Origin: DASWJZ01 sp963814905
GTDB taxonomy: Bacteria > Pseudomonadota > Alphaproteobacteria > Rhizobiales > Afifellaceae
DNA: 64,000 nucleotides
NCBI GenBank assembly: GCA_963814905.1
Contig: CAWFEM010000021.1
Location: forward strand, 248,001 to 312,000
Reading direction: 5' to 3'
Below, piece by piece: positions 53,316 to 61,586 of this stretch; position 1 is the first letter of the stretch, and each line of letters begins with the position of its first letter. The translations under genes and the position numbers were made by a program. Below the pieces are notes generated by a model, which was given only the letters and a program-made list of their open reading frames with translations, was not told the origin of the DNA and made no database searches.

Positions 53316-53918
53316 CTAGACCGGCTCGGCGAGCCGCGCAACGTAGCGCGCGACGAGGTCGATCTCGAGATTCACCCGTTCGCCGGCCTTGCGCGCCCCC
53401 CATGTCGTGACCGCCAGCGTATGCGGGATCAGCGTCACGTCGAAGCCGCGGCCCGCCGCTCCGTTGACGGTGAGCGATGTACCGTCAAGCGCGACGGAGC
53501 CCTTGGCGGCAATGAAGCGCGCCAGCTCCGCCGGCGCCTCGAAGGCAAGAAACGCGATGTCGGCGGTGTCGCGTCGCTCCGTAATCGTCGCGACGCCGTC
53601 GATGTGACCGGAGACGAGATGCCCGCCGAGCTCATCGCCGAGCTTCAGCGACCGTTCCAGATTGATCCGCGTCCCGGCCTTCCACTCGCCCATCGTCGTG
53701 CGCGCCAGCGTCTCCGGAGACGCCTCTACGTCGAAGAACGCGCGGCCACCCGCGGTGCCCAGCTCGACGACGGTCAGGCAAGGGCCAGAACAGGCGATCG
53801 ACGCGCCGATCGCAATCGTCGCCGGATCGTACGCGGTCGCGATGCGGATGCGGGCGCCGGCCGCGCGCGGCGTGACGTCGAGAACCTCGCCCACGTCGGT
53901 GACGATACCGGTGAACAT
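53316..53918 (-). CDS. ribE: Riboflavin synthase alpha subunit
   Basis: 200 residues from MFTGIVTDVGEVLDVTPRAA, the family N-terminus, one base after the nrdR stop; the frame stays open upstream. Dismutates two lumazines into riboflavin. The two similar barrel halves each have the motif: ACSGPCLTVVEL in the first and ALDGTSLTVNGA in the second. GHLVSGHIDGVATI is the linker motif. Co-operates with ribH just downstream. Confidence 0.95.
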   Translation of the reverse strand: MFTGIVTDVGEVLDVTPRAAGARIRIATAYDPATIAIGASIACSGPCLTVVELGTAGGRAFFDVEASPETLARTTMGEWKAGTRINLERSLKLGDELGGHLVSGHIDGVATITERRDTADIAFLAFEAPAELARFIAAKGSVALDGTSLTVNGAAGRGFDVTLIPHTLAVTTWGARKAGERVNLEIDLVARYVARLAEPV

Positions 53919-53919
53919 C

Positions 53920-54414
53920 TCACTTCTCTTTTTCTTTGCCCGGCTTCTTGACCGGGAAGGAGTCGCCGTCCGCAAGCTCGCCGACGAAGGTCTCGAAGTC
54001 CTTCGCCTCGCTGAAGTCGCGATAGACGGAGGCGAAGCGCACATAGGCGACCGCGTCGAGGTTCTTCAGCCCCTCCATGACCAGGAGCCCGATCTCCTCC
54101 GCCGGAATCTCCTGCTCGCCGCGCGCCTCGAGCTGCCGCACGATGCCGGAGACCATCCGCTCCACCCGCTCCGAATCGACCGGGCGCTTCCGGAGCGCCA
54201 CCTGCACGGAGCGCATGAGCTTGTCGCGGTCGAAGGGCACGCGGCGGCCGGAGCGCTTCAGCACCGTCAGCTCGCGCAGCTGCACACGCTCGAACGTCGT
54301 GAAGCGCCCGCCGCATTCGACGCAGGAGCGGCGGCGCCGGATCGCGTTGTCGTCCTCCGTCGGGCGCGAATCCTTCACCTGTGTGTCGGTGGCGCCGCAA
54401 TAGGGACAACGCAT
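53920..54414 (-). CDS. nrdR: Transcriptional repressor NrdR
   Basis: 164-residue repressor of ribonucleotide reductase genes. The zinc ribbon has four cysteines (MRCPYCGATDTQVKDSRP, then RRSCVECGGRF). An ATP-cone domain follows (LTVLKRSGRRVPFDRDKLMR). The C-terminus EKKPGKEKEK-like tail is basic. It starts 7 bases after glyA, a common gene order in alphaproteobacteria. Confidence 0.96.
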   Translation of the reverse strand: MRCPYCGATDTQVKDSRPTEDDNAIRRRRSCVECGGRFTTFERVQLRELTVLKRSGRRVPFDRDKLMRSVQVALRKRPVDSERVERMVSGIVRQLEARGEQEIPAEEIGLLVMEGLKNLDAVAYVRFASVYRDFSEAKDFETFVGELADGDSFPVKKPGKEKEK

Positions 54415-54421
54415 GGCGGCG

Positions 54422-55744
54422 TCAGATCCCCACGCCCGTCGGGTAGATCGGGAAGCGGTCGGTGAGCGCTCTCACCTTCGCCTTGACCGACGCCTCGATG
54501 AGCGGCGCCGTGCCGTCCTCCGACTGCGCCACCGCGTCGAGCACCTCCGCGATCAGCTCACCGACCTGACGGAATTCCGCAACGCCGAAGCCGCGCGTCG
54601 TGCAAGCCGGAGTCCCGAGCCTGATCCCGGAGGTGACGAACGGCTTTTCGGGATCGAACGGAATGCCGTTCTTGTTGCAGGTCAGGCCGGCGCGTACCAG
54701 CGCCTTCTCCGAGACGTTGCCCCTGAGCTGCTTCGGACGCAGGTCCACCAGCATCAGATGATTGTCCGTGCCGCCCGACACGATGTCGAAGCCGAGGCTC
54801 TTCAATTGCTCGGCAAGCGCGCGCGCATTCTCCACGATGTTCCTGGCATAGACCTTGAAGTCGGGCCTAAGCGCTTCACCCAGAGCGACCGCCTTCGCCG
54901 CGATCACATGCATCAGCGGCCCGCCCTGCAGGCCGGGGAAGACGGCAGAGTTGATCTTCTTCGCCATCGCCTCGTCGTTTGAGAGGATCAGGCCGCCGCG
55001 CGGACCGCGCAGCGACTTGTGCGTGGTGGAGGTAACGACGTGCGCATGCGGAACCGGCGACGGATGCATGCCACCCGCGACGAGCCCCGCGAAATGCGCC
55101 ATGTCCACCATGAGATAGGCGCCGACGGAATTGGCGATCTCGCGGAAGCGACGGAAATCCCAGACGCGCGAATATGCCGTGGCACCCGCGATGATGAGCT
55201 TCGGCTTCACCTGATGCGCCTGCTTCTCGATCTCGTCGTAGTCGAGAAGCTGATCCTCGCGCCGCACACCGTAGGGCGCGACCTTGAACCATTTACCCGA
55301 CATGTTGACCGGCGAGCCGTGGGTCAGGTGCCCGCCCGCGGCAAGGTCGAGCCCCATGAACGTGTCGCCGGGGGACAGCAGCGCCAGGAACACCGCCTGG
55401 TTCATCTGGCTGCCGGAATTCGGCTGCACGTTGGCGAAGTTCGCGCCGAAAAGCTTCTTGGCGCGCTCAATGGCAAGCGTCTCCGCCACGTCGACGAACT
55501 CGCAGCCGCCGTAATAGCGCTTACCCGGATAGCCCTCCGCGTATTTGTTCGTCATCACCGAGCCCTGCGCCTCAAGGACGGCGCGCGACACGATGTTCTC
55601 CGAGGCGATCAGCTCGATCTCATGGCTCTGGCGACCGAGCTCGCTCTGGATCGCCTCGCTAATCTCCGGGTCGGTCTCCGCAAGCGGTGCGGTGAAGAAA
55701 GTATCGGTCGCCGCGGTTTCGCGGGCGGGCTTTGTTGGCGACAT
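54422..55744 (-). CDS. glyA: Serine hydroxymethyltransferase
   Basis: 440 residues from MSPTKPARETAATDTFFTAP; the 32 codons upstream are not conserved. PLP enzyme interconverting serine and glycine with tetrahydrofolate. Motifs are clear: IELIASENIVSRAVLEAQGS, TNKYAEGYPGKRYYGG, and the PLP lysine in TSTTHKSLRGPRGG. It leads the string glyA-nrdR-ribE-ribH-nusB-thiL. The 181-base gap to the divergent small secreted protein gene should hold its promoter; no riboswitch was recognised. Confidence 0.97.
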   Translation of the reverse strand: MSPTKPARETAATDTFFTAPLAETDPEISEAIQSELGRQSHEIELIASENIVSRAVLEAQGSVMTNKYAEGYPGKRYYGGCEFVDVAETLAIERAKKLFGANFANVQPNSGSQMNQAVFLALLSPGDTFMGLDLAAGGHLTHGSPVNMSGKWFKVAPYGVRREDQLLDYDEIEKQAHQVKPKLIIAGATAYSRVWDFRRFREIANSVGAYLMVDMAHFAGLVAGGMHPSPVPHAHVVTSTTHKSLRGPRGGLILSNDEAMAKKINSAVFPGLQGGPLMHVIAAKAVALGEALRPDFKVYARNIVENARALAEQLKSLGFDIVSGGTDNHLMLVDLRPKQLRGNVSEKALVRAGLTCNKNGIPFDPEKPFVTSGIRLGTPACTTRGFGVAEFRQVGELIAEVLDAVAQSEDGTAPLIEASVKAKVRALTDRFPIYPTGVGI

Positions 55745-55925
55745 CGAAGGCCCCGGCTCTCGTGGGAATTCCAGCGTTCTCCCTGCTGCGCTGCGGCATG
55801 GGAGCGGCCGGCCGATACCACAGAGCCCCGCCCCCGCCAAGCAAAGCTCGCGCTTTATCGGAATTGACCGCGGTAGTAGCGTTTTTCAGTGCCCGGCTAG
55901 GGCCAAAGAGATCGGGAGGATTGCC

Positions 55926-56308
55926 ATGCGCGTGATTACAGCCGTGCTGATTGGTTTTTCTTTCTTCGTGACCGGCCAATCCTCGGCGGCCGACAAAGCC
56001 ATGACCGGCGATGAGCTCTCGGCGCTTCTCGCGAACGGCAAGACGATCCACCTCGGTGGCAAGGGAACGGGATATTCGGGCGAACTTACGCTCAACGCCG
56101 ACGGAACCGGCGCCGGCTCCGCCCAGACCGATGATGGAAAGAAACATTTTAAGATCGAGGGAACTTGGGAAATACGCGACGGCGCCTTTTGCCGTGTGTG
56201 GCACGACCTCGACGATGGAAAAGACGTCTGCGAGACCTGGGTGAAGACCGGGCCCAGAAGGTGAACGTGATGGTCGGCGACAAGAAGATCGGCGTGAATT
56301 ACTGGTAG
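55926..56308 (+). CDS. Small secreted protein, probable frameshift at the 3' end
   Basis: The open frame from MRVITAVLIGFSFFVTGQSS gives 112 residues and stops at 56264. The signal peptide probably ends at SSAA. The body (GYSGELTLNADGTGAGSAQT, WEIRDGAFCRVWHDLDDGKD, CETWVK) is a small beta-rich domain with two cysteines. After VKT (base 56249) it turns to GPRR and stops, while another frame continues QKVNVMVGDKKIGVNYW to the TAG at 56306. That end looks like the natural continuation, and a missing base in the GGGCCC stretch would explain it. About 127 residues if restored. Function unknown. Confidence 0.65.
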
Positions 56309-56343
56309 CGCCGCTCCCGCCGTTTGCCGCCGCCGCTCGCTGC

Positions 56344-57603
56344 TTATTGCTGCGCGGTCTCCTCGGGACGACCGATCCTGCCCGGGTCCTGCGCGAGCGC
56401 GACTGCGCCCTGATTGTCGAGGCCGTAGATGTCGTCGCGGAAGTGCAGGACGCCGTCGCCGGTGGTCCAGGCGGTGAGATAGGCGGTGTAGATCGACGGC
56501 GGGTTCACCACCTCCTGGTCGAGCCGCTCGCCGGAGCGGATCGTCTCGTCGACGCGAGCGCGATCGTAACCGGTGTCGCGCAGCACCCAGGCGACCAGCT
56601 CGCGCACATTGAACACGCGCACGCAGCCCGACGATTCGAAGCGATAGTCGGAACCGAAGAGGTTCTTGGCCGGCGTGTCGTGCAGATAGACGTCATACGG
56701 ATTGTGGAACTGCAGCTTCACATAGCCGAGCGAATTGTCGTCGCCCGGATCCTGCCGGAACATGTAGTTGACCGCTTCTTCGGTATTCCAGTTCACCTGC
56801 TCGGGCTGCAGCTCCTGGCCCTTTTGGTTGAAGATGCGGATGTGGTGGTCGGTGAGATAGCCCGGATCCTTCTGCATCTTCGGGATCAGGTCTTTCTTGA
56901 TGATCGAAGCCGGCACAGTCCAGAACGGGTTGAAGCGGATCTCGTAGATCTTGCTGGAGAGGATCGGCGTCTGCCTGTCGACCTTCCCGACCACGGCGAT
57001 GTGACGGGAGACGACGCTGCCGTTGTCCACCGCTTCGATTTGCGCGCCGGGAATGTTGACGAGCACGTAGCGCTCGCTCGGCACGCCCATCGCCTTGATG
57101 CGCTCGAGATTCTGTTGGAGCTGGGCGAGACGGACATAAGCGGGAACATTCAGCGCTTGCAGCGTGCTCGCGCCGACGACGCCGTCGGCGGGAATTCCGT
57201 GACGTTCCTGGAAGCGCCGGACGGCCGCCTGCACATAGGAATCGAAGGCCGCCTGATCGCCGCTTGCCTGACGCAGATCGCCCGACGCGATGAGCCGGCG
57301 CCGAAGCTCGACCACGTTTGCATCGCGGTCGCCGATCTTAAGCTGCTTGTCCGTCGGAACGGTCGGCCAGCCGCCGCGCGCCACGAGGTCCTGGTAGACA
57401 TAGATCGACTGCTCCATCGCCGGAACGGTCTGCGGGGAGAGGATGGGCGTGGAGGTGGAAACGGGGCGCGAAACCGCCGACTGCGAATCGAAGCCTTCCG
57501 TCCACTCCTGCTGCTGGACGCCAGCGAGCGGCGATTGCTGGGCGAGCCCGGCCGCCGGAAGCAGCAGCGCAGCGGAAAACGCGAGGAGCGGAAGCGATCG
57601 CAT
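56344..57603 (-). CDS. L,D-transpeptidase with peptidoglycan-binding domain
   Basis: 419 residues with signal peptide MRSLPLLAFSAALLLPAAGLA. A peptidoglycan-binding domain spans about 90-152 (NVVELRRRLIASGDL, VRRFQERHGIPADGVVGAST). The YkuD catalytic domain spans about 178-345, with His308 in YLHDTPAKNLFG and the catalytic Cys327 in ESSGCVRVFNVREL. It belongs to the larger YcbB-like form and should make 3-3 cross-links or anchor proteins in the wall. Its regulator is probably the LdtR-like gene upstream on the same strand. A TTAAGC inverted repeat lies 65 bases before the ATG. Confidence 0.93.
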   Translation of the reverse strand: MRSLPLLAFSAALLLPAAGLAQQSPLAGVQQQEWTEGFDSQSAVSRPVSTSTPILSPQTVPAMEQSIYVYQDLVARGGWPTVPTDKQLKIGDRDANVVELRRRLIASGDLRQASGDQAAFDSYVQAAVRRFQERHGIPADGVVGASTLQALNVPAYVRLAQLQQNLERIKAMGVPSERYVLVNIPGAQIEAVDNGSVVSRHIAVVGKVDRQTPILSSKIYEIRFNPFWTVPASIIKKDLIPKMQKDPGYLTDHHIRIFNQKGQELQPEQVNWNTEEAVNYMFRQDPGDDNSLGYVKLQFHNPYDVYLHDTPAKNLFGSDYRFESSGCVRVFNVRELVAWVLRDTGYDRARVDETIRSGERLDQEVVNPPSIYTAYLTAWTTGDGVLHFRDDIYGLDNQGAVALAQDPGRIGRPEETAQQ

Positions 57604-57667
57604 CGGACTGATTTCCTGTTCTGCGGCCGGACACTATCCGACCGGCGTCCTGAGCTAAGGGCAAGGC

Positions 57668-57686
57668 GCTTAACGATACATTAAGC
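57668..57686. promoter_or_regulatory. Inverted repeat upstream of the L,D-transpeptidase gene
   Basis: GCTTAA-CGATACA-TTAAGC is a perfect 6-bp inverted repeat with a 7-base spacer, 65 bases upstream of the transpeptidase ATG. The same half-site occurs in the promoter region of the LdtR-like gene (58454-58470), which suggests one regulator for both. The core TTAA-N7-TTAA also equals the CtrA consensus, so CtrA is an alternative binder. Confidence 0.6.
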
Positions 57687-57810
57687 ATCTCGGCCGAGCC
57701 GGCGTAACGCCGATTGTGGAAGATGTCGAAACCCGGCCGCAAGCCCAACCGCGCGCTTTCTGGGCGCGATTTATGGCCAATCAATGTCGCGTGAGGTGGC
57801 TGGAATCGAA

Positions 57811-57839
57811 GACCCCGCGGCGCCTGACGCCGCGGGGTC
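57811..57839 (-). terminator. Hairpin after the LdtR-like gene
   Basis: GACCCCGCGGCG-CCTGA-CGCCGCGGGGTC is a perfect 12-bp stem, 28 bases after the LdtR-like stop on the minus strand and before the transpeptidase promoter. No T-tract follows. A terminator or mRNA end-stabiliser is likely given its position and strength. Confidence 0.5.
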
Positions 57840-57866
57840 CTCGAAATCCGTATCGGAGAAAGGCGC

Positions 57867-58382
57867 TCAGAGACGATAGAGAATCTGGTCGGTCCAGAAG
57901 CGCTCAAGCCGCTGCAGCGCCTTGTTCATGCGGCGGAAGTCGTCCTGGGTGATGCCGCCGACCTTCTCGATCGACTGGATGTGGCGGTTGTAAAGGTCGT
58001 TGACGACGTTGGCGACTTCGATCCCCCGCTCCGTCAGCGAGACACGAACCGAACGGCGGTCGATGCGCGAGCGCTGATGGCTGATGAAACCCGCGTCGAC
58101 GAGCTTCTTCAAATTGTAGGAGACATTCGACCCGAGGTAGTAGCCGCGCGTGCGCAGCTCGCCGGCCGTAAGCTCTGAATCACCGATATTGAAGAGCAAC
58201 AGCGCCTGGACCGAATTGACGTCGGAGCGCCCCATCCGGTCGAACTCGTCCTTGATGACGTCGAGAAGCCGCCTGTGCAGGCGCTCCACGAGCGTCAAGG
58301 CGTCCAGATAGAGCGTCTTGGTATCGTCCGGAGCCGTTTCCGCCGCCTCGTAGCGGGCCGCCGCCTGTTCCGACATAAGCAT
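57867..58382 (-). CDS. MarR-family regulator, LdtR-like
   Basis: 171 residues from MLMSEQAAARYEAAETAPDD, with GCGAGGATTGG before the ATG; MSEQ two codons on is an alternative. The winged helix-turn-helix is in the middle (ALLLFNIGDSELTAGELRTR, SNVSYNLKKLVDAGFISHQR, SRIDRRSVRVSLTERG). The C-terminal helices form the dimer. The pattern matches LdtR, known in Liberibacter and other Rhizobiales as activator of a neighbouring L,D-transpeptidase gene. Here the transpeptidase is directly downstream with a shared half-site in both promoters. Confidence 0.88.
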   Translation of the reverse strand: MLMSEQAAARYEAAETAPDDTKTLYLDALTLVERLHRRLLDVIKDEFDRMGRSDVNSVQALLLFNIGDSELTAGELRTRGYYLGSNVSYNLKKLVDAGFISHQRSRIDRRSVRVSLTERGIEVANVVNDLYNRHIQSIEKVGGITQDDFRRMNKALQRLERFWTDQILYRL

Positions 58383-58453
58383 GTCCAATCCTCGCCCTCC
58401 GCCTTTTGGCGGTTGAATTGGAGCCACCATACGGTTGCAGATTGAACACGCAC

Positions 58454-58470
58454 TTAAGCGAAACGCTTAA
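58454..58470. promoter_or_regulatory. Inverted repeat upstream of the LdtR-like gene
   Basis: TTAAGCG-AAA-CGCTTAA is a perfect 7-bp inverted repeat, 72 bases before the regulator's start, followed by TTAAATC. It shares TTAAGC/GCTTAA half-sites with 57668-57686 upstream of the transpeptidase. Autoregulation by the MarR-type protein is the simplest reading. Confidence 0.6.
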
Positions 58471-58517
58471 TTAAATCTTTCCGCGAACCGACCGCTCGAT
58501 TTCGCCGCGGATTCGGG

Positions 58518-58928
58518 TCAGTCCGCGAGCGACCGCCGCCATTCCAGGAAAGTGAGTGCGAGGAAGCCGATGAAAAGGCAGCCATGCACCAGGACGCGCA
58601 GCGGATAGGAGCCGAAGAGATCGGAAAAAAGCGTGTACATCGACATTTCGACGGCAAGCGCAACCGCCCACATCACCGGTCCCCACGCCGCCCCAACCCA
58701 CAGGCCGACCGACGCGAAGAGATCGACGAGGAGGAGCGTCACCGATCCGGCTCTCAGCGCCGGGGTCAGGTCGTCGAAATTCTGCCCGTCGGGCGTAATG
58801 CCGAGGATCAGGCAGGCGCGCGCCAGCCCCGCGATCAGAAGCAGGACCGCGACAACGCGCATATAGATCATCGTCATCGGGAGCCGCGCGCCTTGCGGCT
58901 CAAGCGGTCCGCCGAGAGCGTCGCTCAT
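58518..58928 (-). CDS. DUF6163-like small membrane protein
   Basis: 136 residues starting MSDALGGPLEPQGARLPMTM. Four membrane segments are visible (about 21-42, 56-80, 82-100 and 110-128). It resembles the DUF6163 family found next to ldtR in rhizobia; this assignment is from memory of the pattern and is moderately sure. It lies upstream of the LdtR-like gene on the same strand with a 135-base gap. Function unknown. Confidence 0.7.
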   Translation of the reverse strand: MSDALGGPLEPQGARLPMTMIYMRVVAVLLLIAGLARACLILGITPDGQNFDDLTPALRAGSVTLLLVDLFASVGLWVGAAWGPVMWAVALAVEMSMYTLFSDLFGSYPLRVLVHGCLFIGFLALTFLEWRRSLAD

Positions 58929-59066
58929 TCCGTTCCCGTGCTCCGTGGCATCCTGGAGCCATAGGAGCGTGCCGGCGGAGCGTCAATCGGCGTGGGGGGC
59001 CGCCGAAGCGATGTTTTGAGCCAGACCGCGCGGATGCTAGATTCGGGCAAACCTCACGGACAGCCG

Positions 59067-60095
59067 ATGACCGCGCCCCTGAAAGCTTCGCTTCCCGATA
59101 TCGACCGCATCACTGGCCACCGCCGATTGCGGCGCAACCGTCGCGCCGACTGGTCGCGCCGGCTGGTGCGCGAGGCGACGATTTCCGTCGACGACCTGAT
59201 CTGGCCGATCTTCCTGATCGACGGGGAGAAGGAGCGCGTTCCCGTCGCCTCCATGCCGGGTGTCGACCGGCTCTCTGTCGACGAGGCGGTGCGCGCGGCG
59301 GAGCGTGCGGCGCGGCTGAAAATCCCGGCGATCGCCTTCTTTCCCTATGTCGAGCCGTCGCGCCGCGACCCGCTCGGCTCCGAGGCGCTGAACGCCAAGA
59401 ACCTCGTCTGCTCCGCCTGCCGCGCGATCAAGAAAGCCGTGCCTGAGCTCGGGCTCATCACCGACGTCGCGCTCGACCCCTATACGAGCCACGGCCATGA
59501 CGGAGTCATGCAGGGCGATGAGATCCTGAACGACGCCAGCGTTGCCCAGCTCGTCCGCCAGACGCTCGTGCAGGCGGAGGCCGGCGCCGACGTGATCGCC
59601 CCCTCCGACATGATGGACGGACGCGTCGGCGCGATTCGCGAGGCGCTCGACGCCGCCGGCTTCGGCCATGTGCAGATCATGTCCTACACGGCGAAATACG
59701 CCTCCGCCTTCTACGGGCCGTTCCGCGACGCGATCGGCACCAGCGGAACCCTGCGAGGAGACAAGCGCACCTATCAGATGGATCCCGGCAACGCCGACGA
59801 GGCGCTGCGCGAAGCGGAGATGGATATCGCCGAGGGCGCCGACATGCTGATGGTGAAGCCCGGCATGCCCTATCTCGACATCCTCGCCCGTGTGAAGGAG
59901 GCCTTTGGCATGCCCACCTTCGTCTACCAGGTGTCCGGCGAATACGCGATGATCGAGGGCGCGGCGCGCAACGGCTGGCTGGACGGCGAGCGGGCGATGA
60001 TGGAGAGCATGCTCGCCTTCAAGCGCGCCGGCGCCGACGGCGTCCTCACCTATTTCGCGCCCCGGGTGGCGGAGGCGCTTGCGGCGGAACGCTAA
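59067..60095 (+). CDS. hemB: Delta-aminolevulinic acid dehydratase (porphobilinogen synthase)
   Basis: 342 residues from MTAPLKASLPDIDRITGHRR; the frame is open upstream without similarity. Condenses two aminolevulinate molecules in heme synthesis. Schiff-base lysines are in IMSYTAKYASAFYGPF and MLMVKPGMPYLDI. The zinc cysteines of the E. coli enzyme are replaced (DVALDPYTSHGHDG), so it is of the magnesium-dependent, zinc-free type usual in alphaproteobacteria. Followed by an RDD protein gene and bpt. Confidence 0.96.
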   Translation: MTAPLKASLPDIDRITGHRRLRRNRRADWSRRLVREATISVDDLIWPIFLIDGEKERVPVASMPGVDRLSVDEAVRAAERAARLKIPAIAFFPYVEPSRRDPLGSEALNAKNLVCSACRAIKKAVPELGLITDVALDPYTSHGHDGVMQGDEILNDASVAQLVRQTLVQAEAGADVIAPSDMMDGRVGAIREALDAAGFGHVQIMSYTAKYASAFYGPFRDAIGTSGTLRGDKRTYQMDPGNADEALREAEMDIAEGADMLMVKPGMPYLDILARVKEAFGMPTFVYQVSGEYAMIEGAARNGWLDGERAMMESMLAFKRAGADGVLTYFAPRVAEALAAER

Positions 60096-60176
60096 CCGAA
60101 AGCTGGTGTCGGCCGGTCTGGATTCTTGAACGGTCATGCGTCCGTCCCCATTTCTCTTCGCGGGAGAAACACTGCC

Positions 60177-60647
60177 ATGAGCCAGACCACGCTTGACGCC
60201 GGCGACCTGACCTATGACCCCGCCGTTCACCCCGAGCTGTACGACGGCGTGCGCACCCGGCGCGTTTTTGCGTTCCTGATCGATGCCGCGGCGATCCTCG
60301 TCCTCATGATTCTCGCCTATGTCGTGATCGGCGTGCTCGGCATCTTCACCCTCGGCCTCCTCTGGCTTTTGCTGCCGGCGGTCTGGCCGGTCGTGGCGAT
60401 CCTCTACTCGGTGCTCACGCTCGGCGGACCGGCCTCTGCGACCCCCGGCATGCGCTTTACCGGCATCGAAATGCGCACCGTGCGCGGCCGGCACATGGAT
60501 TACGGGCTGGCGCTCCTGGAGGCGGTGCTTTTCTGGGTGTCGGTCGCAATCCTGACGCCGCTCGTGCTCGTCGTCGGGCTTTTCACCGAGCGCAAGCAGC
60601 TTCTCCACGACCTGATCCTCGGCACGGTCGCTATTCGTTCGTTCTGA
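60177..60647 (+). CDS. RDD family membrane protein
   Basis: 156 residues from MSQTTLDAGDLTYDPAVHPE with GGGAGAAAC upstream. The RDD domain starts at RRVFAFLIDAAAILVLMILA, where the conserved Arg and Asp of the first segment are present, and continues through TPGMRFTGIEMRTVRG to ERKQLLHDLILGTVAIR. Three or four membrane segments. RDD proteins are of mostly unknown function, some acting in ion or solute transport. Placed between hemB and bpt. Confidence 0.9.
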   Translation: MSQTTLDAGDLTYDPAVHPELYDGVRTRRVFAFLIDAAAILVLMILAYVVIGVLGIFTLGLLWLLLPAVWPVVAILYSVLTLGGPASATPGMRFTGIEMRTVRGRHMDYGLALLEAVLFWVSVAILTPLVLVVGLFTERKQLLHDLILGTVAIRSF

Positions 60648-60716
60648 GCCTTCGCATCAAGCTCTTCTTGCGCCGCGCTCCGACGTGGTATTATGGGCGC
60701 GCACGGGATCCTCTTG

Positions 60717-61463
60717 ATGACGAAGATCGTAACGGACGCCCATCAGTTCTACCTGACCGCCCCAAGCCCCTGCCCCTATCTGCCGGGCCGCCAGGAGCGA
60801 AAAGTCTTCACCCATCTCGTCGGACCGAACTCCGGCGAATTGCACGATCTCCTAAGCCAGGGTGGGTTTCGCCGCAGCCAGGGCATCGCTTACCGTCCCG
60901 CGTGCGAATCCTGCATGGCCTGCGTTTCCGTGCGTGTCTGCGTGGACTCGTTCCGCGCAACGTCCAACATGCGGCGCGTCTGGAAGGCCAATCGCGATCT
61001 GATCGGCCGCTTCCGCGCGCCGCAGGCGACGAGCGAACAATACAGCCTCTTCCGCCGCTATCTCGACAGCCGCCATTCCGACGGCGGCATGGCCCACATG
61101 TCGGTGCTCGATTACGCGCTGATGGTTGAGGACAGCCACGTGGAGAGCGGTGTGGTGGAGTATCGCCGCCGCGGCCCCGACAGCGCCATCACCGGGCGCG
61201 ATGAAGGCGGCATCGTCGCGTGCACGCTGACCGATCTCCTCTCCGATGGCCTATCAATGGTTTATTCTTTCTTCGATCCGGACAGCGCCGGCCGCTCGCT
61301 CGGCACCTTCATGATTCTGGAGCACATCGAGCGGGCGCGGAAACTTGGCAAGCCTTACGTGTATCTGGGCTACTGGGTCGAGGGATCGCCGAAAATGGGA
61401 TACAAGGCGCGCTTCCGGCCACAGGAACGCCTCTCGGCACGCGGCTGGGTTCGTGTTAACTAA
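60717..61463 (+). CDS. bpt: Aspartate/glutamate leucyltransferase Bpt
   Basis: 248 residues from MTKIVTDAHQFYLTAPSPCP; an ATG 8 codons upstream is possible. Transfers leucine from Leu-tRNA to N-terminal Asp or Glu of proteins, marking them for ClpAP (N-degron pathway). Motifs of the arginyl/leucyl transferase family are visible: QGIAYRPACESCMACVSVRV with cysteine pairs and YVYLGYWVEGSPKMGYKARF. Located downstream of hemB and RDD, a frequent order. Confidence 0.93.
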   Translation: MTKIVTDAHQFYLTAPSPCPYLPGRQERKVFTHLVGPNSGELHDLLSQGGFRRSQGIAYRPACESCMACVSVRVCVDSFRATSNMRRVWKANRDLIGRFRAPQATSEQYSLFRRYLDSRHSDGGMAHMSVLDYALMVEDSHVESGVVEYRRRGPDSAITGRDEGGIVACTLTDLLSDGLSMVYSFFDPDSAGRSLGTFMILEHIERARKLGKPYVYLGYWVEGSPKMGYKARFRPQERLSARGWVRVN

Positions 61464-61586
61464 GAATCCGCAAGTGTAGGTAATCGCGGCCATCCGCGAC
61501 ATATTGAGACATTATCGCATTGGAACTGGCGGATGAAACCGGCTACAACCGCCGGGTATAAGTCAGTTCAGATGAGGTTCCGCAAA

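Noticed and set aside
52845..55925. Search for an FMN, TPP or glycine riboswitch in the glyA-nrdR-ribE-ribH-nusB-thiL region.
   Set aside because: Genes are almost contiguous, and the only sizable leader, before glyA, shows no recognisable conserved riboswitch core.
59037..60608. A 523-codon open frame on the minus strand opposite hemB and the RDD gene.
   Set aside because: His/Arg/Asp-rich shadow of two well-supported genes.
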